NCBI GenBank assembly: GCA_021153285.1
Contig: JAGKTT010000016.1
Span: 1-37,747 of the forward strand
Length of the DNA stretch: 37,747 bases
Origin: Bacteroidia bacterium
GTDB taxonomy: Bacteria; Bacteroidota; Bacteroidia; Bacteroidales; UBA932
Reading direction: 5' to 3'
Positions 1-7,207 of this stretch are shown one piece after another. The notes beneath the pieces are model-generated. The model saw only the letters and a program-made list of their open reading frames with translations, was not told where the DNA came from and made no database searches. How positions within the stretch are numbered: position 1 is the stretch's first letter; every line of letters starts with the position of its first letter. Made by a program: the position numbers and the translations under genes.

Positions 1-773
1 ATACCCTGCTCGATACCTTCTTCAAGCTTGGCTCTTATCATACCATTCAGTCGTTTTTCGTCGTTCATCTCTTTCTCGTATTCTATGCGTTTTTCCTCAG
101 TGAAGGCACTGATCTCACAAGCACGGAAGATGCATTCATAGATCTCATTCTGAAGCCATTGCGGACGATTCTTCAGTCTACCTAAATTCTTCAGGACATA
201 GAGCATCCGGTCCTGAGCCGTAACGCATTCTTCCAAAGTCTTGTCAAATCCCGCCAGTTCCGCAAATATAATAAAAATCGTTTCAGCCAGCAAGTCACCG
301 CAGGATTTTTCACGGAACGTATATTCTGACACGTAACGGCCCTTCCAAAAATCCTTATCGGGATGATTGATCGGAACTCCCATCAGACCAATCAGATACA
401 CAGGACTGACATCGTAATGCTTCCCTTTACGGCTCTGACGGTCATATGCACGGCTGGCATAGCTTACGCAACGCTGAAACCAACTCTTTTCAGTGTAGCA
501 CTGCATCTCCACAATGAACATTGTACCTGAACTGTCTCGACACATAAAGTCGAACTGATGCTCCTTGTTCAGCGAGAGGACGGGTCCCTGATGATTCGTC
601 GGGAGATACTCTATATGCTGCACCTTCCGATGTGCCGGCAAGAATTCATTGATGATCATCATTACCGCATCCTTGTTGGCAACATCGCCGAATACAGCCT
701 TGAACCCCGGATTGGTCAGGATATCCACATACCGCTGGACCACTTTACTGTTTGCACTATTTTCCATAACCAT
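1..773 (-). CDS. Rpn/PD-(D/E)XK nuclease family putative transposase (3' end cut by window)
   Basis: An open frame with no stop runs from an ATG at 773 off the left edge, so the C-terminus is missing. The protein (MVMENSANSK...) matches the pattern of the PDDEXK_2/Rpn family, described as recombination-promoting nucleases or transposase-like proteins: an NPGFKAVFGD N-terminus, a core FDF (D75) followed by FIVEMQ (E89-x-Q91) as the nuclease triad, then YASRAYDRQ and KGKHYDVSPVYLIGLM. The visible end (AKLEEGIEQG) is the start of the Lys/Glu-rich coiled tail usual in this family. A second ATG at 767 is equally possible. A degenerate -7 box (GAACTTTG, 795-802) lies upstream. Nothing else of a mobile element is visible here. 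Family call is firm; biological role is not. Confidence 0.85.
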   Translation of the reverse strand, partial: MVMENSANSKVVQRYVDILTNPGFKAVFGDVANKDAVMMIINEFLPAHRKVQHIEYLPTNHQGPVLSLNKEHQFDFMCRDSSGTMFIVEMQCYTEKSWFQRCVSYASRAYDRQSRKGKHYDVSPVYLIGLMGVPINHPDKDFWKGRYVSEYTFREKSCGDLLAETIFIIFAELAGFDKTLEECVTAQDRMLYVLKNLGRLKNRPQWLQNEIYECIFRACEISAFTEEKRIEYEKEMNDEKRLNGMIRAKLEEGIEQG

Positions 774-794
774 TAAGTTTAACGTTTACGGATG

Positions 795-802
795 CAAAGT
801 TC
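795..802 (-). promoter_or_regulatory. possible degenerate -7 box for the Rpn-type gene
   Basis: On the minus strand this reads GAACTTTG, one base off the Bacteroidota consensus TAnnTTTG, and sits about 22 bases upstream of the ATG. No clear -33 TTTG at the right distance was found, so this is only a candidate. Confidence 0.3.
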
Positions 803-853
803 CTCTGAATACCAATTTTAGAAAATTCCCGAAGTCATTACAAAAGATCTACT

Positions 854-1021
854 GAATGCCATTGCTAAAGGAATCTCGAATGCCATTGCAGAAGGAATCT
901 TGAATGTCATTGCAGAAGGAATCTTGAATGTCATTGCATAAGGAATCTCAAATGCCATTGCATAAGGAAGCCTTAATGCTATTGCATAAGGAAGCTCGAA
1001 TGTCATTGCGAGGGCACGGCC
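854..1021. repeat. 24-bp tandem repeat (minisatellite), 7 units
   Basis: Seven head-to-tail units begin at 854, 878, 902, 926, 950, 974 and 998. Each starts with (G/A/T)AATG(C/T)(C/T)ATTGC and most end in GGAATCTC/T; units 5 and 6 end GGAAGCCT and GGAAGCTC. The seventh keeps only the first 12 bases and then turns into the palindromic element at 1005-1030. On the minus strand the array happens to be open and would give an 8-residue repeat of the type MAFEIPYA, but that frame has no promoter or homology support. It lies between two minus-strand genes. Confidence 0.9.
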
Positions 1022-1030
1022 CGTGGCAAT
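1005..1030. repeat. interspersed palindromic repeat (TGTCATTGCGAG... type)
   Basis: Nested inverted arms: ATTGC (1005-1009) with GCAAT (1026-1030), and CACGG (1015-1019) with CCGTG (1021-1025). Together with the flanking TGTC on the left and CTCC on the right, this is the TGTCATTGCGAG...GCAATCTCC class of intergenic palindrome scattered through many bacterial genomes. A related copy lies at 27623-27674. Confidence 0.7.
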
Positions 1031-1230
1031 CTCCCATCTTAATCCTCAGGCCGATCAAGAAGAATGGAACACACGTAGGATCTCCTGGACGCACCTATTG
1101 AGGATCTGCGTATTCGAAGGTCGTGGACTGAATACCTTGAGACACACGAATACGTAGCCAATTGAACGATTTGGCGATCTTTGTGTTCCAAGGTTTCGAG
1201 GCAAGCATCCGGGCAAATATATATAGATAG

Positions 1231-1279
1231 CAATCAGCCGCCATTACCCCGGCTAATTCCTGGTAGTGGCGGCTGGTTG
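1231..1279. repeat. 18-bp stem hairpin in a gene-free region
   Basis: Arms 1231-1248 and 1262-1279 pair along 18 bases around a 13-base loop. Mismatches in the DNA become G-U pairs only if the + strand is transcribed; minus-strand RNA would have A-C mismatches. It lies about 55 bases beyond the stop of the minus-strand LRR lipoprotein gene, so a terminator role was considered, but no U tract follows on either strand. The rest of 1031-1335 shows no gene, tRNA or recognisable element. Confidence 0.5.
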
Positions 1280-1335
1280 TTCAAAGTCGAGTTGACTTTA
1301 TATATTGCAAGATGCGGTTTATCGGATGCTTACCG

Positions 1336-3675
1336 CTATTGATTCTTCGGGATAAGGACATACGCACAATCAGCACCGACATCCACTTCGTCATCCTTCT
1401 TGAACCTGATTGAAATTTTATGCGGCCCTTTGTCAATGTCATTGAATGTGATCTTAGTGTAACTTGATAAGGAGGTATCGCTGTTCCTATCTGCTACAGT
1501 TTTAACTGACTCGCTATCAAGCCATATTGTCGTGTAATCATATTCATCTTCAGCGTCGTTACGAACGTATATGGTAAAGTCACTATAACCTACGATATCA
1601 ATGTACATATATGATGACGACCTTTTCGAGTGGTTGGTGCTTTCGTAAACTCCATCGTACAGTTCCGGATCTGGGTTCGGTATTGACGATACTTGCCATC
1701 TGTCACCGAGATCTACCGTATATGATTTAGGCAGAGATGGGCCTTGGATGATGGTGGTAGTCGCGGTTTTTCCAAGATAAGAGTATGATATCGTACGTTC
1801 AACCGACTCTGTCAGTGATGGATTCACATCAAACTGACCAGATGTATCTTCTCCCGTAATGACAATATCTTCAATGATATAGCGGTTGAATGACATACCG
1901 TTTGTCGTTGCATTGTAACGGATAGTAGTAGAGGTCATATAACCTGGAACATCATCTGCCTCGATCTTCAGATCAGTACATTCGACAGGAGTATAATCTT
2001 CTTTTATACTATTAGTATATCCACTCCAAGATGGAGCCTTCATATAATCATCTAAAGACGATATTCTCACATAAATCTTACGTCCTGAAGCATTATTATA
2101 GAATACATATTCATTATTCAATACAGGTGGTATTGCAGGGTGGCAATATACATCTTTTAATGAGCTGCAATCTCGAAATGCTCCATAGCCCATTGTAGTC
2201 ACACTTTCAGGAATAGTAATGCTCTGAAGTGCCTTGCATCGGTCGAAAGCATAATTTGCAATTGTCTTCACGCTATTGCCAATAGTAACATCTTGAAGTG
2301 TGCTACAATCTTGGAAAGCATAATATCCGATATATGTCACGCTATCAGGTATGATGATGCTTTTGAGAGACTCGCAGCAATAAAATGTTTCAATATTAAT
2401 CGTCGAAAGACCTTCAGGAAGATTAATTTTTTCCAACGAAGTGCAAGAATGGAATGCACGTTCTCCAATCATTTTGAGACCGTCTGGAATAGCAACATCT
2501 GTAAGGTTGCTACATCCTGCAAAAGCCCTTTCTTCTATCGTGCTGACCCTATCAGGGATAGTGATACTTGTGAGTCTGCTGCAATCACAAAAAGCAGTTT
2601 CTCCAATTTTCGTGATATCTTTATCAAAAGAGAGTACCCAGCATTTCTTTTCGGCATTGTAAGTGTTTGAAACAATATTTGCATCAAATGGATCCGATGC
2701 ATAAGGATAAGGTGTGACAGCATTATTGTCTGACGATGTGTACCAGATCTGATTATCAGGGTGGATCTTGACACCATCATACTTGAATGCTGTCATAGGA
2801 TGGATATGGTTCCGCTCGATGGTAAGACTCTTGTCAGTCGATTTGGTGTATGTCAGATGCTCTGCGCATTCGATCTCCACTGTAAATCCTTTCTCAAATG
2901 TCTGAGGCGGAAGGGCAATATAGAAAGCGGTAGCTTCCGCCCCAAGTTCTATACCCTCGCCGCAATCGAGCTTTACCTCCTTAATGATCTTATCCTCAAA
3001 TACAAGGCCGCCGCCGAGTCCACCGGTCTGACCATCATCTGAGTCACCGGCAGCTGATGCAAGGGTAGCGGTAGCATCTGCAGAATTGATATACAGCTCA
3101 CCAGCTACCTGCTCGCCATTGTTGCCCTTCAATATGATACTTTCTACTATCTGACCATTTCCTGTCATTTGCAGCTTCAGCCATCCGCAAACACTTTTTA
3201 GTGAAATATCGTTATACTCTCCCGACGAAATCATAATATTGCCATCCAGCCCGTAACTGTCCTTCATATAGGTCTGCACAGCAGGCAATGTCGCCTGAAT
3301 GTTATAGGTCTCGGTGTTGATGTAATAATTCTTGTTATATGGATATACCACAACCACTCTCTTCATACTCTCGCCAGCCACTCCCTCATCTATACGGGTA
3401 AGATCGGCAACGCGTGCACCGGTCTCGCCCTTATATTGCCACTTCTGATTGGCATCAGAACGGTAGAATACCGATACAAGATCGCCATTGGTCCATACGG
3501 TCTTCTGTGATTCGTTAAGCTGGATACGTGTCTCTACATCGTCTTCGAAGCCTACTGTCAGGGTCTCCGGGGCCTCGTCAGCAGAGGATTCTATGCCCGG
3601 CCTGTTCTCAGTAATATCCTTCACGCAGGCTGAAAACAGTGTTGCCACCACTGTGAAAAGTAAAAGTCTCTTCAT
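1336..3675 (-). CDS. BspA-like leucine-rich-repeat surface lipoprotein
   Basis: The 779-aa product starts MKRLLLFTVV with lipobox FSAC and then CVKDITE, an acidic run after the lipid cysteine like the lipoprotein export signal that sends Bacteroidota lipoproteins to the cell surface. An upstream in-frame ATG (3705) would bury the signal peptide, so 3675 is chosen. Residues ~35-310 form a fimbrillin-like module (VWTNGD, YKGETG, VVVYPYN, FYIALPPQTF). Residues ~350-510 hold about seven 23-residue BspA-type LRRs (LRR_5; CSRLTSITIPD, CSNLTDVAIPD and so on). Then come a BACON-like stretch ending TTTIIQG and a beta-rich C-terminal domain (GYSDFTIYVRN). BspA-type LRR proteins are known in adhesion and host-protein binding; the ligand here is unknown. 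It lies 23 bases downstream of the 40-aa ORF at 3699-3821, probably co-transcribed. Confidence 0.88.
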   Translation of the reverse strand: MKRLLLFTVVATLFSACVKDITENRPGIESSADEAPETLTVGFEDDVETRIQLNESQKTVWTNGDLVSVFYRSDANQKWQYKGETGARVADLTRIDEGVAGESMKRVVVVYPYNKNYYINTETYNIQATLPAVQTYMKDSYGLDGNIMISSGEYNDISLKSVCGWLKLQMTGNGQIVESIILKGNNGEQVAGELYINSADATATLASAAGDSDDGQTGGLGGGLVFEDKIIKEVKLDCGEGIELGAEATAFYIALPPQTFEKGFTVEIECAEHLTYTKSTDKSLTIERNHIHPMTAFKYDGVKIHPDNQIWYTSSDNNAVTPYPYASDPFDANIVSNTYNAEKKCWVLSFDKDITKIGETAFCDCSRLTSITIPDRVSTIEERAFAGCSNLTDVAIPDGLKMIGERAFHSCTSLEKINLPEGLSTINIETFYCCESLKSIIIPDSVTYIGYYAFQDCSTLQDVTIGNSVKTIANYAFDRCKALQSITIPESVTTMGYGAFRDCSSLKDVYCHPAIPPVLNNEYVFYNNASGRKIYVRISSLDDYMKAPSWSGYTNSIKEDYTPVECTDLKIEADDVPGYMTSTTIRYNATTNGMSFNRYIIEDIVITGEDTSGQFDVNPSLTESVERTISYSYLGKTATTTIIQGPSLPKSYTVDLGDRWQVSSIPNPDPELYDGVYESTNHSKRSSSYMYIDIVGYSDFTIYVRNDAEDEYDYTTIWLDSESVKTVADRNSDTSLSSYTKITFNDIDKGPHKISIRFKKDDEVDVGADCAYVLIPKNQ

Positions 3676-3698
3676 TGTATATCTGTTTTGATGTTTTA

Positions 3699-3821
3699 TT
3701 ACCAATCTTGTTCAGGGTTTTCGATGGGATCCTCAATGGAAGCCGCAATGCAATTTTCCACAATCATTTCAAAAATCTCTACCTCTGGAGAGTTATAGGA
3801 GTGCTTTTCGTTTGTCTGCAT
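3699..3821 (-). CDS. 40-aa acidic peptide of unknown function
   Basis: A short ORF (ATG at 3821, TAA at 3699) just upstream of, and in the same direction as, the LRR lipoprotein gene. The peptide starts MQTNEKHSYNSPEVEIF and ends ENPEQDW, with no signal peptide, no membrane segment and one cysteine near the middle (VENCIAAS). Its layout, a Y-x-x-P-x-VEIF opening and an acidic tail ending in Trp, resembles small peptides encoded beside surface-protein genes in many Bacteroidales genomes (recalled pattern, not searched). The 23-base spacing suggests an operon with the LRR gene. Function is not known; a regulatory, chaperone-like or peptide-precursor role are only possibilities. Confidence 0.65.
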   Translation of the reverse strand: MQTNEKHSYNSPEVEIFEMIVENCIAASIEDPIENPEQDW

Positions 3822-3975
3822 ATCGTAAAAATATAAGAAATAGTTGCTAATGTACGAAGATTAACTTAATTGACAATTGCCTGAAATACGGAAAAATATC
3901 CATATGGCACTAAAAAGTTAAAAATACATAAAAAGAGAAAAACTTTACATAATAGGACTATTGATTAAAAATGTC

Positions 3976-3983
3976 TAATTTTG
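3976..3983 (+). promoter_or_regulatory. -7 promoter box for the nuclease lipoprotein gene
   Basis: TAATTTTG fits the Bacteroidota -7 consensus TAnnTTTG and lies 22 bases before the ATG at 4006, giving a very short leader. A TTG at 3961-3963 is a little close for a standard -33 element. No equally good box was found for the opposite-facing small-peptide gene (3822-3960); AAAAGTTA at 3913-3920 is a weak candidate. Confidence 0.55.
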
Positions 3984-4005
3984 CTGAAATATATGTCTTA
4001 AGTTT

Positions 4006-6234
4006 ATGATGAAGAGATTTTTATACCTGATTATCTTGATTACGTTGGTCTTTACAGCTTGTGTGGATGATGCAAGCAGAGTCAATGAATGCCAGAGTAT
4101 GACTTTCACTGCATCCGCAGTAGGTGATGAAACAAAGACTGTCCTTGTGGATAGGGTGAAGGTGTATTGGGAGAATGGGGATGCAATCGCTGTAAGTGGT
4201 GCTTCACAGCCCTTTGTAACCAGCTTGAACGAACCGGCTTCAAAGGCTGAGTTCAAAGGTGAAACTGCTCCAGCAGACAAATACTATGCAGTTTATCCAT
4301 ATGATGCGGTCAATGAGTGGGCTGACGAGATGGCCTCTGTAACTCTACAGGATGTCCAGGAAGCAGTAAAGGGCTCCTTTGATCCCGATGTCAATATTGC
4401 TGTGGCTGTTTCGACTGACCAGGCAAAGAATTTCTTTTTCCGAAATGTGACCGGCCTTCTGAAATTCACAGTAGGTGCCAATACCGGCCGGATTAACTCC
4501 TTGACAGTCACAGCCAATGGCTCTGAAGCTCTTGCGGGAGATTTTCTTGTGGATTGTTCATCTGAGAATCCTCAGGCAGAACCGGAGAGCAAGGTCTCGA
4601 CAGTGACATTGGCATCTGAGAATATATTGACCGAAGGAGATTACTATATTGCCCTTCTGCCCGGAACCTATGCGGAGGGATTGACATTTACATTGGCCGG
4701 TCCCGACGGTACGGCGGTGAAGAAGATTGACCGGGAGCTTATATTGGAGCGTGGCCATATACAGACTGTGAATCTGGATGGATTGGCCTGGGTTCCGGAT
4801 GCGGCTTTTTATACAAAGGTGGATAAGGCATATGATGATTGGAGTGGAGAATATCTTGTCACATATACCACCTCAAGCACAATAACGGTCTTTAATTCAT
4901 TCAGTGGCAGTGATAAAGGTGTTTCTACTATAGATCTGGCTTCTGAGCTTACCCAAGACGGTATTCCAGCAGAGGACGGGGATCCGTATAAGGCTGTAAT
5001 TGAAAAGGTTGGCAATCATTATAGTGTCAATATTACAGGAATTGGATATCTCGGCCTGGAGTCAGATGGTAACAAAGTTCACAAGTCGTCGGCTGCCCCT
5101 TCTTCTGGAAATGTAAAATATCTGTGGACATTATCATATAAGAACGGAGGATTATGGCTTATCAATGCCTCTTATAGTTCACGTCGACTCCAATGGAATG
5201 TTAGTGCTTCCTGTTTCAGATGCTATACAGGCGGTCAGAAGGAACTTACTCTTTACCGCAGAACCACTACTGCCGGCCCTGTGATTCCACAACCAGATCC
5301 TACTCCAGACCCAGACCCGACACCAGATCCCGATCCCGACCCAACCCCCGATCCCGAGCCTGATCCGGATATTCCAGACCCGACCCCAGGAACAAGCGGA
5401 AAATATGCCTGGTATGAACTTCCAGAAATAAGTTACACCCAGTCAGGCAGCTACCTGATCGATTCATCGGACAAGAATCTTTATTATGCCCACCATCTCT
5501 GTGCCGGAAATGAGAAAGGTCCGGGAGGAAAGAAGGCTAGAAATTATACCGTATGCTTCAGCGCAGAGCATCATTGCCCGGTATGGGTGGCTGCACCGCG
5601 ACATACTATGTACCAAAGCGGAGCCAGCAGGACGGATGCTTATGCGAAGGATCCGAGCATCCCGTCAGACATTCAGTATAACAGCAAGAGCACCGGCGGT
5701 GGATGTAACAAGGGACATATGCTGGGTTCAGCAGAAAGACTTTCGTCGACTGCTACAAACAAGCAGGTATTCTATTACAGCAATATAGCGCCACAGTATT
5801 CCAGTACATTCAATACCGGAGGCGGCGGATGGAATACCCTGGAGGATTGGGTGGACGGACAGGTCTGCTCGGATACCCTTTATGTGGTCATCGGTGCATA
5901 TTTTGATAAATTTACCGACAGAAGAGGTTATTCAGAGCCCCCTGCGAAAATTTCTTTCGGCGGTAGGAACGATGTAAGTCGTCCGACTATGTTCTACTAT
6001 ATCCTGCTCAGAACCAAGAACGGATCTACCGGCAAGCCTCTCTCGCAGTGTACGGCTGATGAGATCAAATGTGCGGCATTTGTCAGAAGTCACGCTATTG
6101 CCAAAGGTACAAAGGTGGGTGAACAAGATATGATGTCTGTCAGCGATCTGGAGAAAATCACCGGTTTCACATATTTCCCTAATGTACCTCAAGCTCCGAA
6201 AGATTCATACAAAGCCTCAGACTGGGGACTCTGA
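4006..6234 (+). CDS. surface lipoprotein with C-terminal DNA/RNA non-specific endonuclease domain
   Basis: 742 aa. Signal peptide with lipobox VFTAC followed by VDDAS, suggesting lipidation and surface export. Residues ~30-265 are a fimbrillin-like module (VYWENGD, FKGET, YYAVYPYD, YYIALLPGTY) homologous by eye to the N-terminus of the divergent LRR lipoprotein. A second beta-rich region spans ~270-425. A Pro/Asp-rich linker (about 428-464) leads into a NUC1/NucA-type nuclease domain (~490-740). The general-base histidine is kept in CNKGHM (H571), but the usual DRGH reads NKGH. The Mg-binding Asn motif is kept (NIAPQ...N603), followed by WNTLEDWV. Likely role: degrading extracellular DNA or RNA for nucleotide and phosphate scavenging. 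ATGs at 4006 and 4009 are equivalent. Confidence 0.87.
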   Translation: MMKRFLYLIILITLVFTACVDDASRVNECQSMTFTASAVGDETKTVLVDRVKVYWENGDAIAVSGASQPFVTSLNEPASKAEFKGETAPADKYYAVYPYDAVNEWADEMASVTLQDVQEAVKGSFDPDVNIAVAVSTDQAKNFFFRNVTGLLKFTVGANTGRINSLTVTANGSEALAGDFLVDCSSENPQAEPESKVSTVTLASENILTEGDYYIALLPGTYAEGLTFTLAGPDGTAVKKIDRELILERGHIQTVNLDGLAWVPDAAFYTKVDKAYDDWSGEYLVTYTTSSTITVFNSFSGSDKGVSTIDLASELTQDGIPAEDGDPYKAVIEKVGNHYSVNITGIGYLGLESDGNKVHKSSAAPSSGNVKYLWTLSYKNGGLWLINASYSSRRLQWNVSASCFRCYTGGQKELTLYRRTTTAGPVIPQPDPTPDPDPTPDPDPDPTPDPEPDPDIPDPTPGTSGKYAWYELPEISYTQSGSYLIDSSDKNLYYAHHLCAGNEKGPGGKKARNYTVCFSAEHHCPVWVAAPRHTMYQSGASRTDAYAKDPSIPSDIQYNSKSTGGGCNKGHMLGSAERLSSTATNKQVFYYSNIAPQYSSTFNTGGGGWNTLEDWVDGQVCSDTLYVVIGAYFDKFTDRRGYSEPPAKISFGGRNDVSRPTMFYYILLRTKNGSTGKPLSQCTADEIKCAAFVRSHAIAKGTKVGEQDMMSVSDLEKITGFTYFPNVPQAPKDSYKASDWGL

Positions 6235-6272
6235 TGTGTGTTCTGCAAAGGCTTGATTGATAGGATGTTAAA

Positions 6273-6308
6273 CTGAATCACCTGCTCCGTCTGGAGCAGG
6301 TGATTCAG
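6273..6308. terminator. perfect 16-bp inverted repeat between convergent genes
   Basis: CTGAATCACCTGCTCC (6273-6288) and its exact reverse complement (6293-6308) are separated by GTCT. It sits between the stops of two convergent genes (4006-6234 and 6333-7097), so it probably ends both transcripts. There is no strong T tract after it in the + direction and only TTTAA on the minus side. Confidence 0.7.
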
Positions 6309-6332
6309 CGTAAGTATCTGCGGGATATCAGA

Positions 6333-7097
6333 TTATCGTATTTCGAAAGCTCTGCGACCGGCGCTGGCTGCGTCAGGGGTCTGCTGGTAAGCATCCTTGG
6401 AGTAAAGAGCCTCTCTTTTGACATCTTCGGTCTCAGTGAGTAAGATGGTGTTGCCCATAATCTTATGACTCTTCCATTTAAGGATGATTCTTGCCTCCTT
6501 CTCTTTTATGATGGAAGAAACCGGAACACTTGCGTAAGCATATGCAAGCTGGATTTTAGCTTGATTGCTTTCATTGAACACTTCACCTGTGCCGTCGTGA
6601 CGGATGTGGAAGGTGTATGTACCTTCAGCTTCAGAAGCGTTGTCCTCGTATTCGAAATTGATGTAGTGTACTACCTTGCTGTCAGATACGACAGGAATTG
6701 CGAAGTAGATGTTGAGGTAACCTCCTGATACCCAATAGCTCTGGAGTACGATAGGGTCGTTCACCATTTCTTTGGTAAGGCTGGATGTGAAGATGGCATC
6801 CTTTGTCAGGACCGATGATATATAGTTAAGTCTGACTTCATATTCGTTTTCTGTGCCGGCCTTTTCGCTGAGAACGTCGCATATAACGAATGCTCTCTTC
6901 ATTGTGTCGAGTTTTCCGGGACAGGTCTGTTCGACTACATTGAAGATGTTACCCTGATCACTGGTGAATATGCCATTGACTACATTGCCCATTGTGGCGT
7001 TATTGTAACGGATGGTATCATCCTTTTTGCAGGATGTGGCAGCAATGGCGAGAATGCCGGTTGCGATGATGATGATTGATTTTGCGATTTTCTTCAT
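6333..7097 (-). CDS. NigD-like surface lipoprotein
   Basis: 254 aa with a signal peptide and lipobox ATSC followed by KKDD, a good match to the Bacteroidota surface-export signal. The body matches the NigD-like layout (short N-terminal OB-like part, then a beta-sandwich): FTSDQGNIFNVVE, RAFVICDVLSE, EYEVRLNYISSVLTKD, VLQSYWVSGGYLNIYF and an INFEYEDN segment near mid-C-terminal. NigD was named from a Prevotella bacteriocin locus, but most homologues are standalone lipoproteins of unknown function, and no bacteriocin genes are visible here. It is transcribed away from cstA from a promoter facing the cstA promoter. The last ~30 residues (SKDAYQQTPDAAS...) look like a low-complexity extension. 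Confidence 0.8.
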   Translation of the reverse strand: MKKIAKSIIIIATGILAIAATSCKKDDTIRYNNATMGNVVNGIFTSDQGNIFNVVEQTCPGKLDTMKRAFVICDVLSEKAGTENEYEVRLNYISSVLTKDAIFTSSLTKEMVNDPIVLQSYWVSGGYLNIYFAIPVVSDSKVVHYINFEYEDNASEAEGTYTFHIRHDGTGEVFNESNQAKIQLAYAYASVPVSSIIKEKEARIILKWKSHKIMGNTILLTETEDVKREALYSKDAYQQTPDAASAGRRAFEIR

Positions 7098-7151
7098 TTA
7101 TAATATAGTTTAGATATAACCTGTATTCAGATGCGCGGATGCGTTTTTTCG

Positions 7152-7182
7152 TTGCATTTGCTGTTAAAACTTGGTATTTTTG
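7152..7182 (+). promoter_or_regulatory. promoter of cstA
   Basis: TTG at 7152-7154, a 20-base spacer and TATTTTTG at 7175-7182 fit the Bacteroidota -33/-7 promoter. The ATG of cstA is at 7208, so the leader is about 20 bases. It faces the NigD promoter at 7193-7200. Confidence 0.7.
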
Positions 7183-7192
7183 TAAGCGGTCG

Positions 7193-7200
7193 CAAAAATA
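7193..7200 (-). promoter_or_regulatory. -7 box of the NigD-like gene, facing the cstA promoter
   Basis: On the minus strand this reads TATTTTTG, an exact TAnnTTTG. It lies 96 bases upstream of the NigD-like ATG and only 10 bases from the cstA -7 box on the other strand, pointing toward it. The two initiation sites would almost coincide (around 7186-7189). Confidence 0.6.
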
Positions 7201-7207
7201 GCTAAAA

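Noticed and set aside
818..1006. 62-aa minus-strand ORF with an 8-residue repeat across the minisatellite
   Set aside because: It exists because a 24-bp repeat unit has no stop in that frame; there is no promoter, no homology, and the units vary without frame-preserving selection.
854..1021. Possible CRISPR array
   Set aside because: The units are directly adjacent with no unique spacers, and no cas genes lie nearby; it is a minisatellite.
1039..1233. 64-aa minus-strand ORF between the repeats and the LRR gene
   Set aside because: No recognisable family, no promoter box, odd composition; probably chance, though decayed coding sequence cannot be excluded.
5287..5397. Asp/Pro repeat region as a collagen-like or RTX-like functional domain
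   Set aside because: It is a simple (DP)n-type linker between domains, common in secreted Bacteroidota proteins, with no calcium-binding nonapeptide pattern.
6333..7097. Bacteriocin locus suggested by the NigD-like gene
   Set aside because: No bacteriocin precursor, processing or transport genes are in the neighbourhood; NigD-like proteins are mostly standalone lipoproteins.
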